From Chryseobacterium endalhagicum (lineage in GTDB: Bacteria > Bacteroidota > Bacteroidia > Flavobacteriales > Weeksellaceae): a stretch of 64,000 nucleotides of DNA. Within the stretch, counting starts at the first letter, position 1, and each line of letters starts with the position of its first letter. The DNA lies in NCBI RefSeq assembly GCF_016745235.1, contig NZ_JAELVM010000001.1, positions 137,856 through 201,855 of the forward strand. Direction: 5' to 3'. Positions 8,201 through 16,172 of this stretch are shown here, piece after piece. The position numbers were made by a program, and so were the translations under genes. Below the pieces are notes generated by a model. The model searched no databases. It saw only the letters and a list, made by a program, of their open reading frames with translations, and was not told the DNA's origin.

Positions 8201-8803
8201 TTATGACTTCTTTTCTGCCTTTATTTTTAGGCTTTTTTTTTCCTCTAAAAATTTCGTTACCAAAGATTTTGGTGATGTGTTTTCTTCAGCATCATAGGGA
8301 CTTTCTGCAAAATCATCTTTATGTTTAATGAGCAGCCACGCATTGTCTTCGCTGTTTTTCATTTTAACAAGAGCGAATTCCCCTTTCAGTTTTTTTCCAT
8401 GTAAAATGAATTTTAATGAACCGGCATGAAGTTCTTTTAAAAGCTCTTTTTCGGGGGGTATTTTGGTTTCCTCCAGCGGTTCGTAGGTTCCGCTGTCCCA
8501 GACTTCCACCTGTCCGGCTCCGTAATTGCCTTCCGGAATGTTTCCTTCAAAATCTTTATAATCATAAGGGTGATCCTCTACCATCATGGCCAGACGTTTG
8601 TCTTTGGGATCAAGAGAAGGACCTTTCGGAACGGCCCAGCTTTTCAGAACACCATCCATTTCCAGCCGGAAATCATAATGAAGCCTGGACGCCGCATGCC
8701 TCTGAATCACAAAAATAAGTTTGTCCTTACTTTTTTTCGTTTTCCCTTCAGGTTCTGTAGTTTCATTGAACTTCCGTTTTTCGTTATAATCTTTCAGAGC
8801 CAT
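8201..8803 (-). CDS. ligD: LigD 3'-phosphoesterase domain (upstream frame)
   Basis: 200 residues forming the phosphoesterase (PE) domain that usually starts Bacteroidota LigD. Visible family residues are RHAASRLHYDFRLEMDG (metal and phosphate ligands His, His, Asp, Arg), VEDHPYDYKDFEG and GNYGAGQVEVWD. PE trims 3' phosphates and ribonucleotides before sealing. The last residues, after the slip site at 8233-8241, are frame-specific (SLKIKAEKKS) and probably not native. The ATG overlaps the Ku stop codon by one base (TAATG), so Ku and LigD are translationally coupled. Confidence 0.82.
   Translation of the reverse strand: MALKDYNEKRKFNETTEPEGKTKKSKDKLIFVIQRHAASRLHYDFRLEMDGVLKSWAVPKGPSLDPKDKRLAMMVEDHPYDYKDFEGNIPEGNYGAGQVEVWDSGTYEPLEETKIPPEKELLKELHAGSLKFILHGKKLKGEFALVKMKNSEDNAWLLIKHKDDFAESPYDAEENTSPKSLVTKFLEEKKSLKIKAEKKS
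8233..8241 (-). other. A9 homopolymer slip site in ligD
   Basis: Nine A's on the coding strand, read as GAA AAA AAA AGC in the phosphoesterase frame, which contains the slippery heptamer A-AAA-AAA. A -1 shift here leads directly into the ligase frame, whereas the zero frame ends ten codons after the run at 8201. Confidence 0.7.
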
Positions 8804-9588
8804 TATGATGCAGATTTAGATTTTGAATTTTGTAAACTGGCTTTTAACTGAGCCATAAGATCAATCACTTTACCCTCTTTGGCAGGTTCTGCTTTTTTAG
8901 CTTTAATATTCTTACCTTTTGCTTTCTGTTTGATGATTTTCATGAGGGCATCAGAATACGTGTCTTTATACATTACCGGGTCAAAATCCTGGGAAAGCTG
9001 TTTGATAAGACTTACCGCCATTTTTACTTCTGCCGGTTTCGGGGCTTTCTTAGCCGGGATCTTTAAATCTTTATAATCTCTGATCTCCTGATCAAAACGG
9101 AGCCTGTTAAGGACCAGGATCTCATCATTATAAGGTCTGATCATCCCGATGGCTTCACTTTCACGGAGTACAAATGTGCCTATTCCTGCCATTTGTGTTT
9201 CCTGCAAGGCTTTAAGCAGAAGTCTGTAGGCATTTTCACCATTTTTCTGAGGCTCCAGATAATAGGGATTTTCAAAATACACACTGTCTACTTCAGCTTC
9301 TTTTACAAATTGGTCTATGGAAAGTATTTTTGTTTTTTCGGGGCTTGCCGCTTCATAATCCTCTTTATCAAGAACGATGTATTTATCGTCCATGAGATAT
9401 CCTTTCACAATGTTTTCCCATTTCACTTCTTTTCCCGTGCTCTCGTTGACTCTTTTAAATTTAATATTAGAAAAATCAGATTTGTCGAGCATATCGAGAT
9501 CCAGTTTTGTAGTTTCTGTGGCGGAGTAGATTTTTACGGGGATATTGACTAAACCGAATCCAATGGCGCCATTCCAAATTGCTTTCAT
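8803..9588 (-). CDS. ku: Ku protein, non-homologous end joining
   Basis: 261 residues, the normal size of bacterial Ku. The beta-barrel start MKAIWNGAIGFGLVNIPVKI is diagnostic; further family blocks are LDMLDK, VDSVYFENPYYLEP and the core QMAGIGTFVLRESEAIGMIR. The C-terminal tail is Lys/Ala-rich (GKNIKAKKAEPAKEGK), as in Ku proteins that contact DNA and LigD. Ku binds DNA ends as a homodimer and recruits LigD. It is the first gene of a two-gene leftward operon, Ku / LigD, and faces the Crp-like gene across a 144-base divergent intergenic region. Confidence 0.93.
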   Translation of the reverse strand: MKAIWNGAIGFGLVNIPVKIYSATETTKLDLDMLDKSDFSNIKFKRVNESTGKEVKWENIVKGYLMDDKYIVLDKEDYEAASPEKTKILSIDQFVKEAEVDSVYFENPYYLEPQKNGENAYRLLLKALQETQMAGIGTFVLRESEAIGMIRPYNDEILVLNRLRFDQEIRDYKDLKIPAKKAPKPAEVKMAVSLIKQLSQDFDPVMYKDTYSDALMKIIKQKAKGKNIKAKKAEPAKEGKVIDLMAQLKASLQNSKSKSAS

Positions 9589-9660
9589 TGTCTTACGTTT
9601 TTAAAAATCAATCAATTAACATGCCGCCAAATGATTATGTGGTATATTTTAGAGGCTTTG

Positions 9661-9674
9661 TTGCCAAATGGCAA
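9661..9674. promoter_or_regulatory. Operator-like palindrome upstream of the Crp-family gene
   Basis: TTGCCAAATGGCAA, a perfect TTGCCA-AA-TGGCAA palindrome, starts exactly 36 bases before a -7-like box (TACCTTTA at 9697). The same element with one mismatch occurs at the same distance upstream of purA. The spacing puts its centre near -43, where class II Crp activators bind. Confidence 0.6.
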
Positions 9675-9696
9675 TGGGTTTTTCATTCCGTTTTTC

Positions 9697-9704
9697 TACC
9701 TTTA
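9697..9704 (+). promoter_or_regulatory. Probable -7 box of the Crp-family gene
   Basis: TACCTTTA followed by TAT, matching TAnnTTTG except for the last base. No TTG is present at the usual -33 position, as expected for an activator-dependent promoter. Confidence 0.45.
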
Positions 9705-9732
9705 TATTTCCCCGCTTACGGACGAAAATCAT

Positions 9733-10302
9733 ATGGAAGAACTTTTTAATTACATCCGGAAATTTGGAATACTCAACCCTGAGGAACGGCTGCTGATTGC
9801 CGATGGGCTGCAGGAAATCACTATTGAGAAGGGTGAACATTTTATAGAAGCAGGAAAGGTAAGCCGGAAAATTGCTTTTGTAAAGGAAGGAGTGTTCCGG
9901 TCTCTGTATTACAATAAGCAGGGAGATGATTTTACCCGTTATTTTATCTATGAAGGAAGATTCATCGGGGATTTTTACGGTTTTGCGGATCAGATGCCTT
10001 CGCTGGAGTATATTGAAGCGGTCACCGACGGAACAGTATTGGCCATTGACCTTGAACACTTCAAAAAACTGGAAAAGGAAATTACCATCTGGCCTGTACT
10101 ATTCGCGAAACTCCATGCTTTTGTCGCAGAGAATAAACTGAAGGTAGCAAGCACCATGCTGAATCTGGATGCCAAATCAAGGTATATTCATTTTTTAAAC
10201 CATTATCCGGGGCTGGCCAACCGTGTTCCCCAGTCTATGCTGGCTTCTTATCTGGGAATAACACCTTCTTCTTTAAGCCGTATCAGAAGGAATATTGTAT
10301 AA
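9733..10302 (+). CDS. Crp/Fnr family transcriptional regulator
   Basis: 189 residues from the ATG at 9733; an in-frame upstream start at 9631 would precede the likely promoter and is rejected. The first about 120 residues form a cyclic-nucleotide-binding-type beta barrel (FVKEGVFRSLYYNKQGDDFT, FYGFADQMPS), but the phosphate-binding Arg motif of true cAMP sensors is not evident, so the ligand is unknown. The C-terminus is a helix-turn-helix, QSMLASYLGITPSSLSRIRR, and the protein ends right after the recognition helix, as in many Bacteroidota members. It lies between Ku (divergent) and purA (downstream), with a shared palindrome at its own and the purA promoter, suggesting autoregulation and control of purA. 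Confidence 0.85.
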   Translation: MEELFNYIRKFGILNPEERLLIADGLQEITIEKGEHFIEAGKVSRKIAFVKEGVFRSLYYNKQGDDFTRYFIYEGRFIGDFYGFADQMPSLEYIEAVTDGTVLAIDLEHFKKLEKEITIWPVLFAKLHAFVAENKLKVASTMLNLDAKSRYIHFLNHYPGLANRVPQSMLASYLGITPSSLSRIRRNIV

Positions 10303-10313
10303 AATATCAATAG

Positions 10314-10333
10314 AAACGGGCTTTAGCCCGTTT
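10314..10333 (+). terminator. Hairpin after the Crp-family gene
   Basis: AAACGGGCT and AGCCCGTTT form a nine-base perfect stem with a tight loop, ending in T's. A second, similar GGCTTTAGCC hairpin follows at 10357-10368, a small tandem pair. Confidence 0.55.
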
Positions 10334-10356
10334 TAAAATAAAAGCAGAATCTCCAC

Positions 10357-10368
10357 CGGCTTTAGCCG
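10357..10368. repeat. Second CGGCTTTAGCCG palindrome
   Basis: CGGCT-TT-AGCCG repeats the core of the hairpin 35 bases upstream. It lies just before the operator-like site of purA. Confidence 0.4.
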
Positions 10369-10396
10369 AAACTGAATAAAAGTATATCCTCTCTTT

Positions 10397-10410
10397 TTGC
10401 CAAATGACAA
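10397..10410. promoter_or_regulatory. Operator-like palindrome upstream of purA
   Basis: TTGCCAAATGACAA differs by one base from the perfect palindrome at 9661; the following TGG is also shared. It begins exactly 36 bases before TAGCTTTG, identical to the spacing at the Crp-family gene. Confidence 0.6.
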
Positions 10411-10432
10411 TGGCCTCATTTTCAAACGGTCA

Positions 10433-10440
10433 TAGCTTTG
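10433..10440 (+). promoter_or_regulatory. Promoter -7 box of purA
   Basis: TAGCTTTG, a perfect TAnnTTTG, 20 bases upstream of the purA ATG. Confidence 0.6.
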
Positions 10441-10459
10441 TATCATAAAATTTAAATAT

Positions 10460-11731
10460 ATGGACATTGTTTTAGGCCTGCAGTGGGGCGATGAAGGAAA
10501 AGGAAAATTTATTGATCTGATCAGTGAGGATTATGATATCACGGCCCGTTTTAACGGCGGTGCGAATGCAGGGCACAGTATAGAACGCAACGGAAAGAGA
10601 ATTACACTTAAATCTCTTCCTTCGGGAATTTTTATGAAAGATGTTCAGAACGTCATCGGAACAGGAACTGTGCTGGATCCTGTGAGTTTCAGAAACGAGA
10701 TTTTAAATTTACAGAAGTTTGACGGAAGCCTTGAACCGGAAAAAAATCTTGTGATTTCACAAAAAGCCCATCTTGTCCTTCCAACGCACAGACTTCTGGA
10801 TGTTTTTATGGAAGAAAACCCGGATTATACTACGATAGGAACCACTAAGAACGGTATTGCACAGGCTTATTCCAATAAAATTTTAAGACAGAATCTAAGG
10901 GTGGGAGATATAGAATCCCCGGATTTTAAAAACAGGGTCATTCATATCTTAGAAAGAGGTTACAGATTTCTTGCGGGAGGAGACAGGGTTCTTCCATCTC
11001 TTGAAGAGATCAGCAGTGAGTTTTTTGAAGCGATAGATTTTCTGAAGACATTCAAACGTACAGAAACGGAAATATTTTTAAATAAAGCCTTATCAGAGGG
11101 AAAAAAGGTATTGGCAGAAGGATCACAGGCTGCGATGCTGGACATCGATCACGGAACGTATCCTTATGTAACCTCTTCATCGACTACGGCTGCCGGAGCG
11201 AGCAGTGGTCTGGGGATTTCTCCTAAAAAAGTCGGTGAAATATTCGGGATTGCGAAAGCGTATTGTACAAGAGTAGGAAACGGAATATTCCCGACTGAGC
11301 TTTTTGATCAGGCAGGTGAAGAAATCAGAGATAAAGGACACGAATTTGGCTCAAATACCGGACGCCCGAGAAGAATTGGCTGGCTGGATCTTCCGGCTTT
11401 AAGATATGCCATTATGATCAACGGTGTTACCCAGGTTATCCTGACCAAAGCAGATATTTTAAGCGGAATGAAATCTGTGGCTGTCTGTACCCATTATGAG
11501 CTGGAAGACGGAACACTTGAAATGACTGCCGGAACGCTTCCTGAAAACGCCCGCCCGGTTCTGAAAACACTGGAAGGCTGGGAAGGAGATATTTCAACGC
11601 TTAAAAACGCATTTGAACTCCCTGAAAAATTAAAAGATTTTCTTTTCTTTCTGAATAATGAGCTGGGTGTTCCCGTGACTTATCTTTCTACAGGGCCGGG
11701 AAGACAGCAGATTTTGAAATTAAACAGTTAA
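10460..11731 (+). CDS. purA: Adenylosuccinate synthetase, divergent
   Basis: 423 residues, normal PurA length. The enzyme makes adenylosuccinate from IMP, aspartate and GTP, the first step to AMP. The GTP/IMP loop QWGDEGKGK with catalytic Asp, NAGH with catalytic His, GTYPYVTSSSTTAAGAS and TGRPRRIGWLD are present. Several normally invariant positions differ: the usual GIGPAY loop reads GIAQAY, EGAQG reads EGSQA and NNAGHT reads ANAGHS. The Asp in the first loop argues against the 2-aminoadenylate enzyme PurZ. It may be a specialised paralogue. It follows a Crp-family gene and carries the same operator-like element. A 13-base hairpin terminates it. Confidence 0.85.
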   Translation: MDIVLGLQWGDEGKGKFIDLISEDYDITARFNGGANAGHSIERNGKRITLKSLPSGIFMKDVQNVIGTGTVLDPVSFRNEILNLQKFDGSLEPEKNLVISQKAHLVLPTHRLLDVFMEENPDYTTIGTTKNGIAQAYSNKILRQNLRVGDIESPDFKNRVIHILERGYRFLAGGDRVLPSLEEISSEFFEAIDFLKTFKRTETEIFLNKALSEGKKVLAEGSQAAMLDIDHGTYPYVTSSSTTAAGASSGLGISPKKVGEIFGIAKAYCTRVGNGIFPTELFDQAGEEIRDKGHEFGSNTGRPRRIGWLDLPALRYAIMINGVTQVILTKADILSGMKSVAVCTHYELEDGTLEMTAGTLPENARPVLKTLEGWEGDISTLKNAFELPEKLKDFLFFLNNELGVPVTYLSTGPGRQQILKLNS

Positions 11732-11753
11732 TAAAATAAGTTTATAATATACA

Positions 11754-11790
11754 AAAGAGGTTAGGAAATTGATATCCTAACCTCTTTATA
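11754..11790. terminator. Shared terminator between purA and the astacin gene
   Basis: A perfect 13-base stem, AAAGAGGTTAGGA at 11754-11766 with its complement at 11775-11787, and an eight-base loop, with A's before and T's within. It lies between two convergent genes and can serve both strands. Confidence 0.75.
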
Positions 11791-11810
11791 TTTGAATTGA
11801 AAAGTTTAAG

Positions 11811-13142
11811 TTAATTAACTTTTGTAAGTTTAAAACGCTGTTTGGTAGATGCCTGAACCGTTTGATCCGTGGTGCCGATCACAATAGGCGTAAGATTAGC
11901 GGTTAAACCACTTTTTACTTCTAATCTCAGGGATGGTGCATTTTTAGGCGCGAATCCAAATCCATTATTTCCAAGATTGAACAATAACCATTTCTGGGCA
12001 TCTGTACTGGAATTGGTTCTTAGCTCTACCGCTGTACCATTCACTGTACCGCTGCTTTTTACGGTTAATACTTTTGTAGGATCCAATAAAGATTTGATGA
12101 TGTAATACCCGTGATCTGATTTAGTGAAAGTAAATCTCTGGTTATTTCCTGTAGAGGCTGAATTCAGTACTAGGCTGGTGCCATCTGTAGCGGTGGTTCC
12201 TGAGATACCTAAATTTTTATCCGTTGCCAGAGCGGTTGTCAGTGTATACGTTCCGTTGATGGTAGAAGTAGCATTAACAGGTCCGTACAGATGATTGATC
12301 CCGGCATAGTCACCGGCAGATAATCCTGTTCTTTGCTTGGTGAAAGTAGAACCGTCCAGTTTCGTCATGACAGGCTGGCTTGAGTTGATAGCAAAATCTG
12401 TGGATTGATACATCATGACTGAACCGAAATCAAATGCCCCATGTCCTCCATAATCATTATAAAGATTGAAATTATGATGAGTTCCTGCCTGTGCCTTGGT
12501 GACGTCTACAATAATGTATTGATCTCTGTCCGGACGGCACTGCTCGTGCATGATTCCCATAGAGTGCATCACTTCGTGGGCAATAATGGCCGGATAGGTA
12601 ATATTATAAATTTTAATGCCATTTACTCTGTTTTTTACCCATCCGAGCGGAGAACTGTTGCCTGTAGAATAGGTAAAAGTGATATATTCTGTTTGGTTCG
12701 TACGCTGAACAAACTGCATACTGGTTTGAGAAGAAATCATATCAAACGCTTTGTTGATATTGGTAAGGAATGTATTGTAGTTCTGAGTGCTCAGGGTTCC
12801 CTGGCTCGGCAATGTATAATAAACAGTTGCATTGGGCCATGTCTTAATGAAGGAACTTACAATGGTACTCTTCTCAGATGTTGACAATTCAGAATTGGCC
12901 TGCATCTTTAATTTGTTAAACTGTTCCGCTGAAATAGTAATATCCTCTGCGTAAAAATATTCGCCGTTTACTTCATTAACATACGTGTAAACCCCATCAA
13001 TCAATAATTTGTGAATCGTTGTATTATCCAGCTTAGTGGTTGAATAATCAGTAGAATCAGCCTGGGTGTTTTCAATGTCCGATCTGCACGAATTCAGGGC
13101 CAGAACAAGGCATCCTGATAATAGTAATAGTTTGCTTTTCAT
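11811..13142 (-). CDS. Secreted astacin-type metalloprotease (flavastacin-like) with a lectin-like tail
   Basis: 443 residues. A lipoprotein-type signal ends at LNSC (about residue 19). A pro-region leads to an M12A catalytic domain with HEVMHSMGIMHEQCRPDRD starting near residue 189, the full HExxHxxGxxHEQxRxDRD zinc site. The Met-turn reads SVMMY instead of SxMHY, keeping Met and the Tyr ligand. From about residue 295 a ricin-type beta-trefoil-like segment follows, with QRFTFTK and QKWLLFN repeats. Flavastacin of the related genus Elizabethkingia is the obvious relative. It probably degrades extracellular protein or glycoprotein. There is no T9SS tail. Confidence 0.88.
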   Translation of the reverse strand: MKSKLLLLSGCLVLALNSCRSDIENTQADSTDYSTTKLDNTTIHKLLIDGVYTYVNEVNGEYFYAEDITISAEQFNKLKMQANSELSTSEKSTIVSSFIKTWPNATVYYTLPSQGTLSTQNYNTFLTNINKAFDMISSQTSMQFVQRTNQTEYITFTYSTGNSSPLGWVKNRVNGIKIYNITYPAIIAHEVMHSMGIMHEQCRPDRDQYIIVDVTKAQAGTHHNFNLYNDYGGHGAFDFGSVMMYQSTDFAINSSQPVMTKLDGSTFTKQRTGLSAGDYAGINHLYGPVNATSTINGTYTLTTALATDKNLGISGTTATDGTSLVLNSASTGNNQRFTFTKSDHGYYIIKSLLDPTKVLTVKSSGTVNGTAVELRTNSSTDAQKWLLFNLGNNGFGFAPKNAPSLRLEVKSGLTANLTPIVIGTTDQTVQASTKQRFKLTKVN

Positions 13143-13483
13143 ATCATTTAAATATTGGTGTATTGGTAATGTTTTTCAAATATGAATAGTGGTATTATCA
13201 ACATATTTGCATTTGAATTATAAATATACTAATAAAACCTGTATTTAAACGTAACATAATATAATAGTTGTTTTACTATTTATTTCATTGAATAACGTAT
13301 TTCTTTCGTTAATAAATTTATTTTATGTGATTTTATTCTATCAAATTAAAATTTTAATTATTTCACAAATATTTGACATAAGAATTAAGGAGCCCCCAAT
13401 TATTAATGAGTACAGAGTTAAATTGAACATTGTTGTGGTTTTGGACAAAAAAAGACGAATATTTTTCTTCGTTTTGGTAGGTA
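13143..13483. other. AT-rich intergenic region, no convincing gene
   Basis: The region holds the promoter side of the astacin gene (a -7-like CATATTTG on the minus strand near 13178-13185) and, near 13445-13476, an imperfect hairpin with a T-tract on the minus strand that probably ends the amidase gene. A 67-codon rightward frame (13288-13491) is low-complexity and AT-driven, and I do not accept it as a gene. Confidence 0.5.
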
Positions 13484-14215
13484 TTAGTTGATATGAATTT
13501 TTTCGATCCGGTCATTATCAGTGTCTAAAATCAGAATTCCTTCATCCTCTCCATTGAGCTGCCCCAGTAAACTTCCTGTTTTACTCCATATGGAAGATTT
13601 TCCGGCGCATTCATAACCTCCGGATTCTCCAACAAAATTGGCCATCAAAACATGCATGTGAAATTTTTCTGCGATGCTGGATAGTTTAATAATGTCATCA
13701 TCAATTCCATTGACTGAATTGAGAACACTTGCCGTGTAAATAGTTGCCCTTGTGTGATAAGCTTCCTGCGAATGGGCAGGATCAGATAAATCATAACAGA
13801 TGGCCAGTGATATTTTATTCTGCAGCAATTCCAGCTGGCAAAAGCTTTCTCCACTTGAAAAAATATTGATTTCTGTTGGGAAAAGATGACGTTTTGAATA
13901 AACCCCTCTCTTTTTTCCCGGCTCGAATATAATGCTGCTTATCAATAGCTGATCACCGGACTTTGTCGGCATTCCAATAACGATGCTCATGGTATGGCCA
14001 TCTGCCATTTTTTGAAAAACATCTAAAACCTGATCTTCATAATCTATGGAGAGCTTTTCTGCCAGTTCAGGTTCGTAGCCGGTAATCGAAAGTTCAGGAA
14101 AAATAATCATATCCACATTTTCAGTTGCTGCTTCTTTGATTATTATTTTGTGCTTTTCAATATTTTTCAGAATATCTCCCTTGATAGGATTGATTTGTGC
14201 TGCTGCAATTTTCAT
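13484..14215 (-). CDS. Carbon-nitrogen hydrolase (nitrilase superfamily)
   Basis: 243 residues. The catalytic triad is visible: Glu in IIFPELSITGYE (about residue 41), Lys in YSKRHLFP (about 108) and Cys in LAICYDLSDP (about 140). The fold start MKIAAAQINPIKGDI is typical. Members hydrolyse amides or nitriles such as deaminated glutathione, carbamoyl-putrescine or formamide; the substrate here cannot be told from sequence. It lies 44 bases after aspS on the same strand, but a terminator at 14226-14255 separates them. Confidence 0.87.
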   Translation of the reverse strand: MKIAAAQINPIKGDILKNIEKHKIIIKEAATENVDMIIFPELSITGYEPELAEKLSIDYEDQVLDVFQKMADGHTMSIVIGMPTKSGDQLLISSIIFEPGKKRGVYSKRHLFPTEINIFSSGESFCQLELLQNKISLAICYDLSDPAHSQEAYHTRATIYTASVLNSVNGIDDDIIKLSSIAEKFHMHVLMANFVGESGGYECAGKSSIWSKTGSLLGQLNGEDEGILILDTDNDRIEKIHIN

Positions 14216-14225
14216 AGGATGTCAA

Positions 14226-14255
14226 ATAAAAAAGCGGAGAAAAAATCTCCGCTTT
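14226..14255 (-). terminator. Terminator after aspS
   Basis: AAAGCGGAGA and TCTCCGCTTT form a 10-base perfect stem around five A's; read leftward it ends in a T-tract immediately after the aspS stop. Confidence 0.75.
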
Positions 14256-14259
14256 CAGT

Positions 14260-16014
14260 TTATGCTTTTAAGTTCAATTGTATTTCCAGTTCATCCAGCT
14301 GTGCTTCAGCGATGGATGCCGGCGCGTCGATCATTACATCACGCCCCGAATTGTTTTTAGGGAATGCGATATAATCCCTGATCACTTCGTTTCCGTCAAG
14401 AATAGCCACCAGACGGTCAAATCCGAACGCTAATCCACCGTGAGGCGGTGCTCCGTATTTAAAGGCATTCATCAGGAATCCGAATTGAGCTTCTGCTTCC
14501 TCTTTGGTAAATCCTAAAAGATCGAACATTTTAGATTGAAGATCTTTGTCAAAAATTCTGATAGATCCGCCGCCGATCTCGTTTCCGTTAAGAACCATAT
14601 CATAAGCATTAGCTCTTGCTTTCCCCGGATCTGTTTCCAGTAAGTGAATATCTTCAGGCTTGGGAGACGTGAAAGGGTGGTGCATCGCGTGATAACGTCC
14701 GCTTTCTTCATCAAATTCCAATAACGGGAAGTCTACAACCCAAAGCGGAGCAAATACATCGCCTTTTCTTAGTCCCAAACGGTTTCCAAGTTCCATTCTC
14801 AAGGCAGAAAGCTGGGCTCTTACCTTGTTTTCGTTTCCGGATAAGATCAGCATTAAATCACCTTCTTTTGCTCCGAATTTTTCAATGATCTTCGCCAGGT
14901 CTTCTTCGTTGTAGAATTTGTTGACCGATGAGGTTTTCACACCGTCATTCTGGAATTTAGCCCAAACCATTCCGGATGCCCCGATCTGTGGACGTTTTAC
15001 CCAGTCAACCAATTCATCAATCTGCTTTCTTGTATAATCAGCACATCCTTCCACATTGATGCCGACAACCAGTTCAGCATCATCAAATATTTTAAAGTCT
15101 TTTCCTTTTACCAGTTCATTAAGTTCCACGAATTCCATTCCGAAACGGATATCCGGTTTGTCGTTTCCGTATTTTTTCATCGCATCTGCAAACGTCATTC
15201 TCGGGAAAGCTCCGAATTCCTGACCTGTAATATCTTTGATCAGTGTTTTGGTCATTCCTTCAAAAACATTCATAATGTCTTCCTGCTCTACGAAAGCCAT
15301 TTCACAGTCGATTTGGGTAAATTCCGGCTGTCTGTCCGCTCTTAAGTCTTCATCACGGAAACATTTCACGATCTGGAAATATTTATCCATTCCACCTACC
15401 ATCAGAAGCTGCTTGAACGTCTGCGGCGATTGGGGAAGGGCATAAAACTGTCCCGGGTTCATTCTGCTTGGAACCACGAAGTCTCTTGCGCCTTCAGGAG
15501 TAGATTTAATTAAAACAGGAGTTTCCACTTCAATAAATCCTTCATCTGAAAGGTAATTTCTAACCTTCTGGGCCATTTTATGACGGAAGATCAGCTTTTC
15601 TTTTACAGGATTTCTTCTGATATCCAGGTAGCGGTATTTCATTCTTAATTCCTCACCGCCGTCCGTTTCATCTTCAATGGTGAAAGGTGGAAGCTGGGAT
15701 TCATTAAGAACCGTTAGTTTCTCAACTAAAATTTCAATTTCTCCGGTTGGAATATTCGGGTTTTTGCTTACTCTTTCAATTACTTTTCCGGTAACCTGAA
15801 TGACGAATTCACGACCCAGTTTTTTAGCCTCTTCCATCAGCTGGGCTGAAGAACGGTCCTGATCGAAAACCAACTGAGTAATTCCGTAACGATCCCGAAG
15901 ATCTATCCAAATCATAAATCCTTTATCACGGATAGTCTGTACCCATCCGGAAAGTGTAACTACTTCATTAAGATTTTTCAGAGATAATTCTCCGTTCGTG
16001 TGTGATCGAAACAT
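14260..16014 (-). CDS. aspS: Aspartyl-tRNA synthetase
   Basis: 584 residues from the ATG at 16014 ([12 protein letters not shown]). A longer reading to 16128 is rejected because the -7 box TATCTTTG at 16096-16103 lies inside it. An N-terminal OB anticodon-binding domain ([20 protein letters not shown]) is followed by the class II core: motif 2 region [18 protein letters not shown], a GAD insertion domain (about 290-410) and motif 3 [13 protein letters not shown]. It charges tRNA-Asp. Length is normal for bacterial AspRS. Confidence 0.96.
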   Translation of the reverse strand: MFRSHTNGELSLKNLNEVVTLSGWVQTIRDKGFMIWIDLRDRYGITQLVFDQDRSSAQLMEEAKKLGREFVIQVTGKVIERVSKNPNIPTGEIEILVEKLTVLNESQLPPFTIEDETDGGEELRMKYRYLDIRRNPVKEKLIFRHKMAQKVRNYLSDEGFIEVETPVLIKSTPEGARDFVVPSRMNPGQFYALPQSPQTFKQLLMVGGMDKYFQIVKCFRDEDLRADRQPEFTQIDCEMAFVEQEDIMNVFEGMTKTLIKDITGQEFGAFPRMTFADAMKKYGNDKPDIRFGMEFVELNELVKGKDFKIFDDAELVVGINVEGCADYTRKQIDELVDWVKRPQIGASGMVWAKFQNDGVKTSSVNKFYNEEDLAKIIEKFGAKEGDLMLILSGNENKVRAQLSALRMELGNRLGLRKGDVFAPLWVVDFPLLEFDEESGRYHAMHHPFTSPKPEDIHLLETDPGKARANAYDMVLNGNEIGGGSIRIFDKDLQSKMFDLLGFTKEEAEAQFGFLMNAFKYGAPPHGGLAFGFDRLVAILDGNEVIRDYIAFPKNNSGRDVMIDAPASIAEAQLDELEIQLNLKA

Positions 16015-16095
16015 AATTATTTGTTTAAGGTTCAATGTATAAGATATAGGACTGAGCTTTTTGATCATTAAATTTTCAATCCTAAATTCCGGATG

Positions 16096-16103
16096 CAAAG
16101 ATA
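16096..16103 (-). promoter_or_regulatory. Promoter -7 box of aspS
   Basis: TATCTTTG on the minus strand, about 80 bases upstream of the ATG at 16014; it decides the start choice. Confidence 0.6.
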
Positions 16104-16126
16104 GGATTTTTGAAGGTTTTATAAAC

Positions 16127-16149
16127 AAAAAAAACTTCCTTTCGGAAGT
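16127..16149 (-). terminator. Terminator after the ankyrin gene
   Basis: On the minus strand ACTTCC-GAAA-GGAAGT, a six-base stem with a stable GAAA tetraloop, is followed by eight T's. Confidence 0.7.
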
Positions 16150-16172
16150 CTTTGTATATTATTGATGGGCTT

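Larger units (their letters stand above)
6258..8803 (-). pseudogene. ligD: ligD as one frameshifted gene (PE-ligase-polymerase)
   Basis: The two reading frames listed separately below together make one ordinary Bacteroidota LigD with the order phosphoesterase, ligase, polymerase. The first frame stops at 8201. The second frame has no start codon before an ATG inside the ligase domain at 8129, but its coding sequence continues upstream without a stop to a run of nine A's (T's on the plus strand at 8233-8241), reading KNKGRKEVITSEKRFRNFNS then KKLTSFIRPMLAK. One extra A, or a -1 ribosomal slip, would join them into about 860 residues. This may be a sequencing error, a slippage-regulated gene or a fresh mutation. 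Confidence 0.75.

Noticed and set aside
9631-9732. Extended N-terminus of the Crp-family regulator
   Set aside because: It would cross the operator-like palindrome and the -7 box and adds hydrophobic residues foreign to the family.
10460-11731. PurZ-type 2-aminoadenylosuccinate synthetase
   Set aside because: The catalytic Asp of the QWGDEGKGK loop is kept, whereas PurZ enzymes replace it; the gene is named purA with its changes noted.
13288-13491. 67-codon frame on the plus strand
   Set aside because: AT-driven low-complexity residues, and it overlaps the terminator region of the leftward amidase gene.
14260-16128. Longer N-terminus of aspS reaching 16128
   Set aside because: The -7 box at 16096-16103 lies inside that extension and the added residues are not typical of AspRS; the ATG at 16014 is used.
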